Assembly (NCBI GenBank): GCA_028564705.1
Contig: JAPXFQ010001349.1
Span: 171,001-235,000, forward strand
DNA: 64,000 nt
Direction: 5' to 3'
Source: Apricaphanius iberus
Taxonomy: Eukaryota; Chordata; Actinopteri; Cyprinodontiformes; Aphaniidae
This document shows, piece after piece, positions 36,601 through 48,840 of the stretch (position 1 is the stretch's first letter; each line of letters starts with the position of its first letter). The notes beneath the pieces were generated by a model. That model was not told the DNA's origin, searched no databases, and saw only the letters and a program-made list of their open reading frames with translations. The translations under genes were made by a program, and so were the position numbers.

Positions 36601-38208
36601 AACGTGCAGAATTTTACAAGTAACCAATTCAGTATTACTTCACCCCCTTTTAATCAAATTTAATTGTGTAGATAATGGTAAAAATTTAAATGGATCAAAT
36701 TTAACTCAAACAAAGGCGTACATAATACAAGTTTATAATAGACTTTTAGACTATATTAGAAACTTTTTTTCTTGCTCATGACTGAAATGATGTCCAGTTT
36801 TGTTTAGTTCCCGTTTAATTTAATCATGTTGGACATCCTAAATACTCATACTCACAGCTTTTTATTTGTAAACACCTGAATAACAAGGGCTTCTTTTTAA
36901 TTAGTTTCGTCATGTGGGAGGTAACATTTTAGAAATATATTTTATACTTTAAATTGTTCATTTGTATATTTTATTTTATACTTTGCACAATAAATAAAAG
37001 TAATCATACAATATGGCAAGAACATTTGAACAAAAAGTAATTAAACAATAAACTGAATGTTTTTCTATGTATTAATGATAAGTGGCATCCCCCAAGACAT
37101 GATTTCAACAAGACTCAATTTTGATTGTTTTCAGTCCAGCTGCTACAGATGACAGAAAAAAAATTTAGGCAGACCATTTCAAGTATTCATGTATTTTCTA
37201 TTTGACTTACTGTAACTGAAACACATCCTAGCAAAATACAGGGCACTTTGTTTTTAAGAAAGCAGATTTATATTGCCTTTGTTGGCAGCTGCTGACTAGG
37301 AAATTAAAACTTCCAGAATAGAAAAAAGAAAACTCGAGAAAACAGACATTCAAGCTCACTTAGCATTTTTCTAACAACTTTTTAAGTAAACAGGAATCCC
37401 CCAAAATGGAAAAATCTAAATTCTTTGTGTAGCAGTTCTTTTTTTTATGTGTAGATTCAAATACACAATATATAAACAATAAACTGATTTTTAATTTCCA
37501 ATGTTCACTTTATCCTGAACTTTGTATTTTAGAGGCAAAATCAGAAAGCAGTTTCAGGGAACTAGTTTTAGCGGATTCCCGGTTTTCAGAACAGTTGATT
37601 TGTTTTGTCTTAACCTCCACATGAATTGTATGGGTTTCTAGCAATACAAGTTAGAGAGAAACTACAAACCACCAGTACAAAATCCTGACTGGGGAAAAGC
37701 ATTGAAAGCACTCCTCCCCCAAAGTACAATGAGGTACGAATTTTGCATAGCAACAAATTAACTCAGAAACTCTGAAATTTACTTATATGTCAGATGAGAA
37801 GAGAATGCTCATCCTGTGATTTGGCAAGAGTTGGTGAGCCACAAGGTTCAGCCATCATTGGCTGGTAAGTTCCTGGCCTGGGCAGACACTGGGTTGGCAA
37901 GGTTCTGGAGGCGATCAACAGCCATTAGCTGGCAGCTTCCACTCTGTGCCATGCCAGTATTGTGACAGACGGGATGCTGAATTGGATCAACCCTGCCAAG
38001 GGCCTGTGACTTTTGCAGCAGTTGTCTAATGAGGGAAAGGGAAACAGTGGGAGCACAGGGCTGATAATAGTAAGACAAAAAGGATGGATAGAAATCGGAG
38101 AGTTCTTCTGTACATTTCTTCCAGTTCTGCCCTAAGTGGTCTCTAGAAGAAACTTTCTCTGCTAAATTTGAAGGACCTAAAACAGACATGTTCTTTCTAA
38201 ACAACATA
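33666..38208 (-). other. Intron 1, 33.7-38.2 kb
   Basis: AT-rich unique-looking sequence with a CA/TG-rich patch around 34915-35150. A minus-strand frame at 37848-38222 abuts the Tc1 element at 38209 and is not assigned. No other feature was recognised. Confidence 0.6.
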
Positions 38209-39378
38209 CACTCACTGGCCATTTCATTAGGTACACCTTGCTAGTACCGAGTTGAACCCCCTTGAATCCTTTGTGGCACAGATTCAACAAGTTACTGGAA
38301 ACATTCCTCAGAGATGTTGGTCCATATTGACATGATAGCATCATGTAGTTGCTGCAAGTTTGTCAGCTGTACATCCATGATGCGAATATCCCATTCCACT
38401 ATATCGAAATTGTGCTCTATTGGATTGAGATCTGGTGACTGTGGAGGCCATATGAGCACAGTGAACTCATTGTCATGTTCAAGAAACGAGTATGAGATAA
38501 TTGGAGCTTCCTGACAAGGTACATTATCCTGCTGGAAGTAGCCATCAGAAGATGGGTACACTGTGGTCTTAAAGGGATGGACATGGTCAGCAACAATACT
38601 CAGGTAGGCTGTGGCATTGCACCGATAATCAATTGGTACTAAGGAGCACAAAGTGTGCCAAGAAAATGTCCCCCACATCATTACACCACCAGCAGGAGCC
38701 TGAACTTTTGATACAAGGCAGGATGGATTCATGCTTTCATGTTGTTGACGCCAAATTCTGACCCTGCCAACCGAATATTGCATCTGAAAATGGGGCTCAT
38801 CAGACCAGGCAACATTTTTCCAATCTTTTATTGCCCAATTTTGGTGAACCTGTGCGAATTGTAGCCTCAGCTTCCTGTTCTTAGCTGACAGGAGTAGCAC
38901 CCGGTGTGGTATTCTGCTGCTGTAGCCCATCTGCCTCAAGGTTTGACGTGTTGTGCGTTCAGAGATGCTCTTTGGCATACTTTGGTTGTAACGAGTGGTT
39001 ATTTGAGTTACTTTTGCCTTTCTGTCAGCTCAAACTACTCTAGTCACTCTCCTCTGACCTCTGGCATCAACAAGGCATTTTCGTCCACAGAACTTCCGCT
39101 CACTGTATATTTTCCCTTTTTAGGACTATTCTCTGTAAACCCTAGAGATGTAGGTGCGTGAAAATCCCAGTAGATCAGCAGTTTCTGAAATACTGAGACC
39201 AGGCCGTCTGGCACCAACCATGCCACAGTCACTTAAATCACCTTTCCTCCCCGTTGTGATGCTCAGTTTGAATGGCAGAAAATCGTCTTGACCAGGTCTA
39301 CATGTCTAAATGCAGTGATCTAAATGCAGTGTTAACGAGAAGTTGGACAGGTGTACCTAATAAAGTGGCCAGTGATTG
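38209..39378 (-). mobile_element. Near-complete Tc1-like DNA transposon with TA target duplication
   Basis: The element is flanked by TA at 38207-38208 and 39379-39380. Its ends are inverted repeats: CACTCACTGGCCATTTCATT at the left and, reading inward on the other strand, CAATCACTGGCCACTTTATT at the right, both continuing into AGGTACACCT. Total length is about 1170 bases, within the normal range for Tc1-like elements with short inverted repeats. The CACTGGCCACTTTATTAGGT end is one I recognise from a family widespread in fish and amphibians. The transposase runs on the minus strand and is broken. It sits in intron 1 in the same orientation as the host gene. Confidence 0.92.
38292..38978 (-). 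pseudogene. Tc1-like transposase, carboxyl two thirds (DDE domain), inactive
   Basis: The 228-residue frame begins MPKSISERTTRQTLRQMG and carries the three catalytic positions of the DDE superfamily. They are Asp in NVAWSDEPHF, Asp in YFQQDNVPCQ, and Glu in SPDLNPIEHN, with the Asp-to-Glu spacing of the DD34E Tc1 group. The DNA-binding amino-terminal part lies upstream (about 38980-39260) in other frames. There FQKLLIYWDFHAPTSLGFTE appears out of frame with the expected helix-turn-helix segment. The frame stops after EECFQ, short of the usual end. The enzyme would cut and paste the element, but this copy cannot encode a whole protein. Confidence 0.88.
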
Positions 39379-39380
39379 TA

Positions 39381-41440
39381 TAAATGTCATGAAAACGTTA
39401 ATGATCAAAGACATCCCAAAAGATGTCTATGGATGTCAAATTGCATTTGAAAGGAAGCTAATGTCTAATCAAGCCTGACTTTCAACATGTTTTTTGACAT
39501 TCAACATTGACTGGGCTAAATTTGGACGGAAGCTAGCAGGTATTAAAAGTCCAGTTCAATTTAATCGACGTGAGCTAAATACAGACAAGGATTGGGAAAC
39601 TTAAATAGCCAAAACAGATATCTATCGAGTGGCAGTGTTCGGAGGGATCCAAAGACCCTAAAAATCTGAGCATAAAGCTGTGCCAATAGATAAGGAGTTG
39701 CAGTTCAAACTAAACTGAGTAGAGATTATTTAAATCACAGCTTTTGAAAACTATTCTATTTGTCTGTGCTTTAACTGACCTATTTGGTAATATGGATGTG
39801 GACCTTTACACTTGAGTATTATACCTCAATCTAAAGATACCAAACATTTTTTCTTTTGTTTTACCATATCCACATTCACTTCTTTCTTGTGTTTCTTGAT
39901 CTATCTCATTTAACTTATACTTGTATTATTGGGTTGATATTTAATTTACATGTCATACACAAATTTACACCAAACACACTTAGGAAAACTAGCCTGCTGA
40001 TTACATCGAGTCCGCTTAATAAGTTAATTTCTTTATTTATGTATTCATTTTTAAATTAATTTAAAAAACAACAAGGAAACAAACATTTTATGCCAACTGT
40101 ATATTTGTAAATAGATTATAAAGGTATAAAACTCTGGTTTTGAGTGTGTGTCTATTTGCCAGTGTCTGTTCCACTATGGCTGTGAGTTACAGGAAGCTGT
40201 AAGTCTCTGTCTGGGCCCCAGAGGAAGGTGGGCCACAGTCAGGTCTGCCGGATACAGGAAAAGAGGTAATACACTTGATACCAGCACAAACACATAAAAT
40301 AATACACAGAAAATACACAGGGTTAAACCTACAGTTACATAAAACCTAGAACCATGGGATTTCACTCCGCGAACAGATGCTTCCTGCCCTGCGGCCCAAT
40401 CAACAATGCTTCAACCCAACAACGCACACACATGCAGCGTGTCCCTGGCACCCTTGCAGGTTGACCCAGGGCGCGGCTGGAGGAGTAGCTCCACCCTGTG
40501 GTTCTCCTGGGGTGTTTTTGTTAGTGTTGGATCGTGTTTTTACTCTGCTGGCCAACTCAGTTTGGCGTGGACAGGACTGACTGTGATTCTGGCACTACAA
40601 CAAGAGTCAGAATGGGAAAGCAACTTTTTCAAACCAGTCCTGAACTAGTGCATTTTATCAAAATCTTCATTATTATGTTCAGTGCTCCCACTACTTCTGT
40701 ATTAGTTAGAATAATATAGTTGGGAAATTCCTTAATTTGAATTAGAATATGGATTTAAAACCAATAATGTGCAATTCACTACAAAAAGCATCTAAATGTC
40801 AAGTGTGTCATTAATGTCAGAAAATAACACTACTTTTTTTCGACATATTAAAAGGACAAAACAAATAGCTGTGAGATATATTACTCCACCCCCCATTTTC
40901 ACTACCCTGCTCTTTGTTTAACTCCCAAATTCACAAAGAGCCGCAGAGAAATCAACCCAGCCACCCAATCTTGTATTTATAAATGCCCTTGAAAATTATC
41001 CAGTAAAGGCTCTCTGGTTGACGAGAGGATGTGGATCAATAGCAGTGAGATAATGTGGGGCGAGAGAAATTGAGGGGGTGGGAGTACTAAGTGGTGGAAC
41101 TATTACCACATGGATGAGTGTGTGCTTGTGTGTGTATTGCGGAGGATGGGGGTGGGGAAATAGTTGTTCATGACAGAACACTGGTAGGCATAGTTTGTAT
41201 AAAGAAAGAGGTAAAACATATGCTGGCATCTCTAAGTGCTGGGCAATTTTTGTTCTATGATTTTAAATGCTGTGTGCGCATTTGTAGCAGTTAAACTGCA
41301 TTTGAGAACCCAACCATCAAGTTCAAGCATCATAAGCAGCGCATAATGAGAACAGAGAGTGGTTTATTCTTGAGCACAGGAGGGGAGGGCTCCTATTGTC
41401 ATATGTAAAGAGATTTTTACAATTTACATTTAAAATCAAT
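39381..41440 (-). other. Intron 1, 39.4-41.4 kb
   Basis: AT-rich sequence. A GC-richer patch at 40370-40600 has overlapping plus-strand frames without a protein match. No RNA or clear repeat was recognised. Confidence 0.55.
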
Positions 41441-42130
41441 CAGTGCGTTTCCATGCAGCAACAGAAAATAGAATTACTACCTTAGGCCGACTGAAATCAG
41501 ACTTTTGAAATGCATGTGTACAACTTAGTCTGGCTTTAATTGAACCGAACTGGAGTTTCACTAATCAGTTTCTGGCTCTCCGTTCTCTGTTGGTTTTTCA
41601 ATGTTGGAAAGCAATTCTTTACCAAGACAGAAGAGGGTGCAAATCTTTCATGGCGGGTCTGCTGACCAATGCAGTGCTGTTTCTGGTTAACTAGCATTTA
41701 TTTTCTTCACCTTTTTGACACATTCTCCCCTCATGGAGCAATGGACGACAGACAGAAAGTTGTGTTTAAGCTGTAAAGCTTTTTACTATTAGTGCAGCTC
41801 AAAGAATACTCTGAAAACGCATGCACACAAACATAGCGTTTTTGCTTAAGAAAATTACAAAAATGGTAACAGTGGTTTGAACAAGTAATTTTAATCTGAT
41901 TACTAGTATGGAAATAGTAACGCGTTAGATTAATCGTTACAGCAAAAGTGGTCATATTAGGAGCAACACGCTACCGGCAACACTGGTCGCAGAGTGGAGC
42001 GTACTTCATTTAATAATTCGATTTACTGAGTGACATGTAAACTTTGACTCAGCTCTCAGCAGGGATCAAGCACTTAGTCCGATTACTCCAAAAAGCTTAA
42101 TTTAGATGTCCATGTAAACAAACGGAATGT
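41440..42130. mobile_element. Probable non-autonomous DNA transposon relic
   Basis: The left edge (GTGCGTTTCCATGCAGCAAC) and the right edge read inward on the other strand (CCGTTTGTTTACATGGACAT) are loosely alike. The interior contains GATTACTAGTATGGAAATAG and TAACGCGTTAGATTA, which I associate with a recurrent fish DNA-transposon relic. No coding frame and no clear target duplication. Boundaries are approximate. Confidence 0.4.
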
Positions 42131-42689
42131 GTTTTAAGTATCGTAAGGCCATGTACACACATAGCTGTCTTTTTTTAAACAAATATTTTCCTCAACCTAG
42201 TTTAAAAAAAAACAGAAAAAACAAGCACACCTAACCGGATAGGTGTGTTTTTAAGCAGATTCATAGACTTGCCAAACCTGTAGGGGGCAGGTTCTCCCAA
42301 ATCATATCCACTCAGTGAAATTTTCCACCTTGCTACATAGAGCAGTAACTGAGCTTGTACAGCTCTGACAGCATAAATGCTGTTTCTGAGTGCAAGCACA
42401 GGTCGCACAATTGATGTTAAAGCATTTTTTGTCACTGATGTTGACGTTGCCAGACAGAAAACTCTTAAAACGGAGAAAACAAATTTTCAATTTGGCTGGA
42501 TTTTATAGAAAGAATAATTTTTTGGTTTTTCTTGTAGATGACAGGCCAAACCGTAGAACAATTTATCTCAGTTTTGTGAGCTACCCGGCAATGTGTGGAC
42601 GGTTTGCACGATACATGTGGTGTTTTGAGTCAATGATTTGTAGAGCTACTTTTGGGTGATATCTGAACCTTCTTTGTACATCCATAGTC

Positions 42690-43560
42690 TAAAGCTATAC
42701 CTATTCCTCTTGAAAAATAATGTAGGCTTAGTCAGATTAAATGGACAGCATTGCTGCATTTCAATTGTGGATTCTGAATGGACCATTCTAACATAACCAT
42801 TTGCTTTGATCTACCCAAGGACTGCCTTATATTAAGCTTCATTCATCTTCCCATGTGACTAGCTTCCTAGTTCCTGCAGAAGAAATGCACCTCAGAGTAT
42901 GATACTGCTACCACCATGTTTCACAACAACAATGTGTTTTCAGGATAATGCACAGTGTTAGTTTTTTTTTTTTTTTTTTTACAACACAGGGAACTTTATG
43001 GTAGGCACACCTCAGACTTTGATTTTCACTCAACCAGATTAGCTTTGTCCTCTACAAGGCTTTTGGTGAACTTTAGACAATACTTCTTCTGGCTTCTTTT
43101 TGCCGCATTTTCCATTTATGGAGTCCACAACCAAAAGTTAAACCTGGAGCAAACTTCCAAACCACTGCAAAGCTGCTGAAAATGTTACTTTAAATTAAGG
43201 TTAAAAACCTTTTTGTTCAGAACTGCCTTTGATTCATTGACAAATAGTAGCTGGAATGTCATATCAGCAGTATGTTTTAATGTTCTTTATGTTTCTGGTG
43301 TTGTGTTTTATGTCTTTATTGTTGTTTTTATTGCTAAAGAAATAATTCAGCCTATTCAGGTGGTATATTTACAGTTGTTTCTTTTGATAAAAACAGTATT
43401 TATTCTGAGATCAAATTACTCTCAGGTGGACTATATACCTTAACCTAAATTCTGAAGGAAATTGGCAGACATCTATTTGCAAAAAGTGTGAAAATAAGCA
43501 TATGTTTTCAGAATCTAAATAAAAAATTATTTAAGTTTGACATTTTAATGTGAAAAAGTT
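42690..43560 (-). mobile_element. Tc1/mariner relic with a second repeat inside
   Basis: Reverse-oriented segments of the fish Tc1 family appear in order: TGGACCATTCTAACATAACC, TTTGCTTTGATCTACCC, CTTCATTCATCTTCCCATGT, CTACCACCATGTTTCACAAC, ATAATGCACAGTGTTAG and CTCTCAGGTGGACTATATAC. A 20-base T run lies at 42961-42980. Between 43190 and 43370 a different repeat (AAAACCTTTTTGTTCAGAAC, TGTTTTATGTCTTTATTG) interrupts the order, which suggests a nested insertion. No intact frame. Confidence 0.62.
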
Positions 43561-44924
43561 TAGGGGCTATGAGTGCTGTACAACTGAGGATACTGCATGA
43601 GCTTGTTATTAGTACTATATGTAATGAAACGATACCCATTTTTCCTCACCGTCATCTGAAGGTGAAATGTGAGAAACAGTTTTATGAAACAAGTGGAGCT
43701 CTAAAATCATAAAATGTGTGCAAAGTGGAAGAAAAGCTTAATTTTCAACAGAATATTTTTATGAACACTTTCACTACCAACTAAATGGGATCTACAAAAA
43801 CAAAAGACAGCTTCATGCACACAACAAAGGAGTCAGATAGAGCTACAACTACAGCAGTGTGCTCCAGTCTTATTGAACAGCCTTTGCAATTATTTCTCAC
43901 CACATGAGATGAAAAAAAAAAAGGTTAACCAAGAGGTCATTTAAATTCTACTAGAGTAGGAGGCCACAATTTTTCAGCTTACAAGTCAGCTTTTCAACAA
44001 AACTGCAAAAACCCTTGATATGTGAGTATCAACACTTGGGTGAAAAAATAGAAAAAGCAAATAAGAAGCTAAAATCATAGGAGGGGGCACACACATCAAG
44101 GAGGAACAAAAACAGCAATGGTGCTTGTTATTGTTAGAAGGACTGAATAGTAATTTATGACTTATGGGAGAAGAGTAGGGCATGGCCTTGCTAAATGCAA
44201 TCCATATTGATCTTTATCACCCCCACTTCCTGTGCATATGATATCCTAGAGCTCCCTCGGCATACTGGATGCGCTCCGTGTGGTTCAAGCTCAAAATCCC
44301 CCATCTCTCTGCTTCTGTTTTAGTCCAAATGCCTCATGCACTCTCCGGCTTCTTAAAGCTTAAAGGCCACCCTAGGCTCAGACTCAGTATGGATCTTGTC
44401 AGTCCTCCTGTCTCCCAGTATGTGGGGGCTGAAGTCAAAAGTAAATCAGGAAAGTCTGATTTGAAGAGGCAGAGAGAAAAACCTTACCTGACAAAGGTCA
44501 AACCCCTAACAACGCAGAAGATGACTCAGTCAACATATACATGTTCTCAGGGACACATTGCACAGTTAATACTGCTTTAGATGTGACGGAGCTGAGTATA
44601 TCAATATTACCAACAGTTTTTTGACATGGGGCCATTTCAATACAAAAACAAGCTTGTAATAAAATATCGACTTAAATTTTTTTTTTCTTAATCCAGAAAG
44701 AAACCGGTAATTACTGATAATCAAAGCGTCTATGGCTATCATCTGTTGGTTTGATATCAAGAATTTAAGAAATTTGCTGAGACATTTGAAATTAATATTT
44801 GATCAAAAACTTGATGCAGAACATGATGCAGAATGTTACGGTACCATAATAACAGCATCTTCCTTTTTTACTAACAACATAGTACTTGTGTTTTTTGTTT
44901 TTTTTTGTTTTTTGAAGACCAGGT

Positions 44925-44995
44925 TTGTCCAAAGTGCGGCCCATGACCACAAACTTGGTTCACCAGCAGAAGCGGTTCATGTAGTTGACACTTTT
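44925..44995 (+). mobile_element. hAT-like terminal fragment
   Basis: CCAGGTTTGTCCAAAGTGCG followed by GCCCATGACC resembles the CAGGGGTGTCCAAAGTGCGG end of fish hAT elements. Only one end is visible. Confidence 0.35.
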
Positions 44996-44999
44996 TCTT

Positions 45000-46729
45000 A
45001 AATCATTTCTTTGTACACGCACATTTAGGTATTGTCTTTAAGTTGTTGCTCCAAACAGAAAAGGCTATAACAATAAAGCACCCAAGCCCCAAATTGCTTC
45101 TACAAAATGATATACAGTTGCAAATTATTTGATGTGATATCAATGGTGGTGTGAGTACCATGTGAATATGAAGTAAGCCTTGAGATGCTAGGATGTTCAT
45201 CAGAACAAACTGTTTGGGGATGAAATTCTACCACTGAGGAAACAGTCAATAGACTGTAGTGGAGAATAATAAATCTCCCTTTTCCACTCAATACAGTTTG
45301 AGCAGTCTAATGCAGTGATCCTTTCTATATCTGCTGTGATGATGAATGGTAAAACAGTAATTATAGCCCAAATCAGAAACATAATCAAGTGATTGGGACA
45401 GAAGTAAAGATGTTAAGTTTAAAAAGTGAATATTTCCACTTTTAGAACATTTTCATCCATTCTCTCTTACATGAATAAACTACACAGACGGCTTTATTTA
45501 TTTCCAAAAGTTAAGGACTGCACTTATTTAGAGATGCCAGACAATTTGCGTGTCTACCTATCAATCTGGCTGACCTGCTATGCCTGGCCCCTCCTGCCCT
45601 GGCATTAAATCCATCATCCAAGTGATGCTCTCCCCTAGCAACATGTTCATAGCTCAATCACTATTCAACAGAGAATGGGGTCCAGACGAACTTATAATGC
45701 CAGTGTTCTGCATGGGTCATTGATTGCTGAGAGTAGCAAAGGCAGGACCATGAGCTGCACTGAGGAGAGATCTGCTGAACTCTGCAATTCATCTTGCTAA
45801 TGATGCATTAAACATCTTGCAGTTTTGAGCCAAAACTTACCAGATAACAAAAAAAGGGATTGGTGAGAAGAAGAAAAAACAACCCATAGATTCCCACTGG
45901 GTTTGACAAATGAAAAGTAAAGGTGTGATCTGTGAGAATGCGGAATGTTTCAGAACGAGTTTGTTTGGGTTAGAAGACACGGAGGAGCGGATAAGTGAGG
46001 ATACAGTCGTTGGAGATAACAACTGTAGCCGAAGCAGTAACGTTAGGCTGGCGACAACAGCAACAGGCCCCATTATTGATGCTTAAATAATAGATGGCGA
46101 TGGAGAGATGGAAAGGTAAAGGAAGGAGTGAACAAGGAGCAGAGGATGGCAGAGTGTCAGCCTGAATAGAAATAGGAAGGAAGGGAAGGACCTGAAAGGA
46201 AGAAAGAATGAAGACGGGAGAAAAATTTAAACATCCAACGGTCAATTTGTATATGCGAAAGGAAGGTTCATAGCAGTCTTCTACCAGTAGGACGATGTAT
46301 ACTGAGGTCGTTTTCAGCTGAGCTAGATGTGATTTTAAGATATTTCAATGTCACCACGTGACCACAGTCCCTTCCAGTCACCAAGTACCGTGTCCATAAT
46401 ATCGATGAGTGGAAGGCTTCAAGTTTCCGCCAGCCTAATGTAGATAAACCTTAAGGAGACAAAGAACTAAAAAGTATTCTGTGTCAATATGGAATTAGAT
46501 CTAAATTTAAACATCCAAAAGTAGTCCATCACTACCATCTTAAAAACATTGCCAGAACAATGGCCTTCCTAACAAATGGGGTGCAAACAAACTGGGTCAT
46601 GATTGGTGAGTATTGTAATCGTGGGTTTATTGGTATCTCTCTAAAAACAGATAAAAAAAAAACAAAAAAACAACAGCAATCAATCAGTTTAACCAAAATC
46701 CCAAATCCGGTCATGCTCTGAAGCACTGA
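45000..46729 (-). other. Intron 1, 45.0-46.7 kb
   Basis: AT-rich sequence with a purine-rich patch near 46100-46220. No exon, RNA gene or recognised repeat. Confidence 0.6.
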
Positions 46730-46880
46730 ATGGTATTGGGTCTAAAAACTTTTCAGAGTTGCTTGGTATATATGAACCATGTGGACCCTAGGGTCATCAG
46801 AAACTTGATAGATCATTGTTTCAGACACAGAACTAAACCAGAGGAGAAAGAATCATTAGGGTCTCTATACCTCAACTTCA
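46730..46880 (+). repeat. Fish interspersed repeat fragment
   Basis: TTTCAGAGTTGCTTGGTATA, TATGAACCATGTGGACCCTA and CACAGAACTAAACCAGAGGA match by memory a percomorph repeat whose 3' part resembles the insert at 43190-43370. Class unknown; possibly a non-LTR tail. Confidence 0.42.
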
Positions 46881-48085
46881 GACCGTCTTCCAGAAGACCT
46901 TTGTTCCTTAAAATTAAGATGGAAAGCATAATACCTCAATGCATTTTTCCCATAAAGGTCATGGATTATTTTTTCTATACATTTTCATCATGTCTTCCCA
47001 ATTAGTTTTACCAGAAAAAAAATTTAGAAAAAATAATAAAAATAAAATTTACCTCTGCTCCCATTATGTTCAGGTAAAGCACAATAATAACTATACCTTG
47101 TATATGAATGTTGCTATTAAATTATCTTGCCGTGCCAAACACTGAAGTAAAAATACCTGCTGTTAAAGTCATGGATTGTTAAATAATAAAAATAATAGAA
47201 TGAGGGCCTTATAACTTTTCAGCATGTCAGAAAAGAAACTCACTCCACTGGCCCACATTTTGGCCTGTCATCTGATGCCAAATTTCCAGCCAACCAGTCA
47301 ATTTTTCAATAACTGTGCTCGGACATTAGAAATTAGAGCAGGAGATTATGGGATGCAATGTGCTACTAAATACAAGTCTGTAGTAAACTTACAAGCGAAA
47401 TGTCCAAAGGTATTAAAGGCTGACTGTTGCCGATTCCAACAAAGAAGCAAAGTTACAGGGTTTTATTGAAGGAAAACAATCTGAAAAGCAGGTTTTTCCG
47501 AACTTTTTTCACAGGATTCCCTATACCATTTCTTTCCCAGTGAATTTCCAACATGTTTTTAGTAACTTGAAATCCCTCTAAAGAACACTGTTCCCACTCT
47601 GCTTCCCTTTCCTTCTGGGTTTTTGATAGTTACTTTACCTCCACACACAAAGCCAGCCGCCTAACAGGAGGAAGGAGGGAAACCTAATTAACCTTTGTGA
47701 AAGGGAAGCTCATCACAGACACTGCCCAATTAATATGGACTTCAAACAGGCGATACAGGATGTAAACTTAGCAGCTATGAATGATAAGTAAATAGGCTCA
47801 GACAGGCCGGTAATGACGGACACTTGCTTTGGCCAATACAAAGCAAAACACTGTTTGTTTGATTGATAAAAGACTTAAGAGATATAGATTCAAGAGCTAT
47901 AAAGTGTTTTCTACATTGATTTGATGCTTTGCAAAAAATGAAAAATAAAATCAGCAAAATGGCTCTGACTGCTCATGAGAACATATTGCTAAATTAATAT
48001 GTTAGAAATATATTATTGATATATCAGTCTGACAAATTTTAAAAGAGAAAAGACAGTTGATTATACAAATGTCATTCACTAGATA

Positions 48086-48330
48086 AGGCATGATAGGTAA
48101 GCTCCTCAGGAAGGCCAAATCTGTGTTGGGGAAGTTAGAACTCTAGAGAATAATGACATCACTGTTGGACACCCTCTCCAACTCCATGCATGAAGCTGTT
48201 GCTGAACTGGACAGCTCCTTCAGTGAAAGACGGCTGCATCCAAGGTGCACAGAGGAACGTTATTGCAGATCCTTCCTTCCAGCTGCTGTTAGACTTTATA
48301 TCCGTCACTGCTACTAATAAACTACAGTCT
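48086..48330 (+). mobile_element. Non-LTR retrotransposon 3' fragment
   Basis: AAGCTCCTCAGGAAGGCCAA, ACTGGACAGCTCCTTCAGTG and CAGATCCTTCCTTCCAGCTG are typical of the extreme 3' coding end of a fish non-LTR retrotransposon. Conceptual pieces include LLRKAKSVLG, AELDSSFSERRLHP and CRSFLPAAVRLYI, but in more than one frame, so it is decayed. No target duplication was identified. It lies in intron 1, opposite in orientation to the gene. Confidence 0.62.
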
Positions 48331-48659
48331 GATATATTTTGTTGGAAGATTTTTATTTTAAGTAAAAAAAAAAATTTAAGCTTACCGTACATGAGTTTTC
48401 CTGTGGTTTGACAACAATGGTTTGTTTCATGCTATTGATCTACTAGCCTTGTGTAAGCTTGTATTATATTTGATGATGTTTGCAGATTTGATCCACAGAA
48501 AAGCTTTATGGAGGCATCAAGTTACTTTTCTTTTTAGGCCATCATTGCGACAATGTTATCAAATATTGACATTTTCCTGATATTATGCTGATATCTGATT
48601 TGTAAAAAAACAGCTTTTTAACACCATTCTTTCTTCTCCATTAATCTTTACATAATGAT

Positions 48660-48840
48660 AGACTTCAATAGAAATCAATTTCAATTCAGTTTAAATAGGT
48701 ATATACAGAACCAAAACACAGCAAAGGTCATCTCAATGGGCAAACAGCTCCCATTTATCAGCTGGAAATTAAATTAAAATGAATCCAAATACTTCAGTAC
48801 AATTTAATCGAGTCAAATTCAGATCCATAAGTAAAAAGTA
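48660..48840 (+). repeat. Diverged copy of the repeat at 17270
   Basis: AATTTCAATTCAGTTTAAAT, then AAAGGTCATCTCAATGGGCA, then TTCAGTACAATTTAATCGAG, follow the same order as the 17270-17410 repeat but with many differences. Confidence 0.42.
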
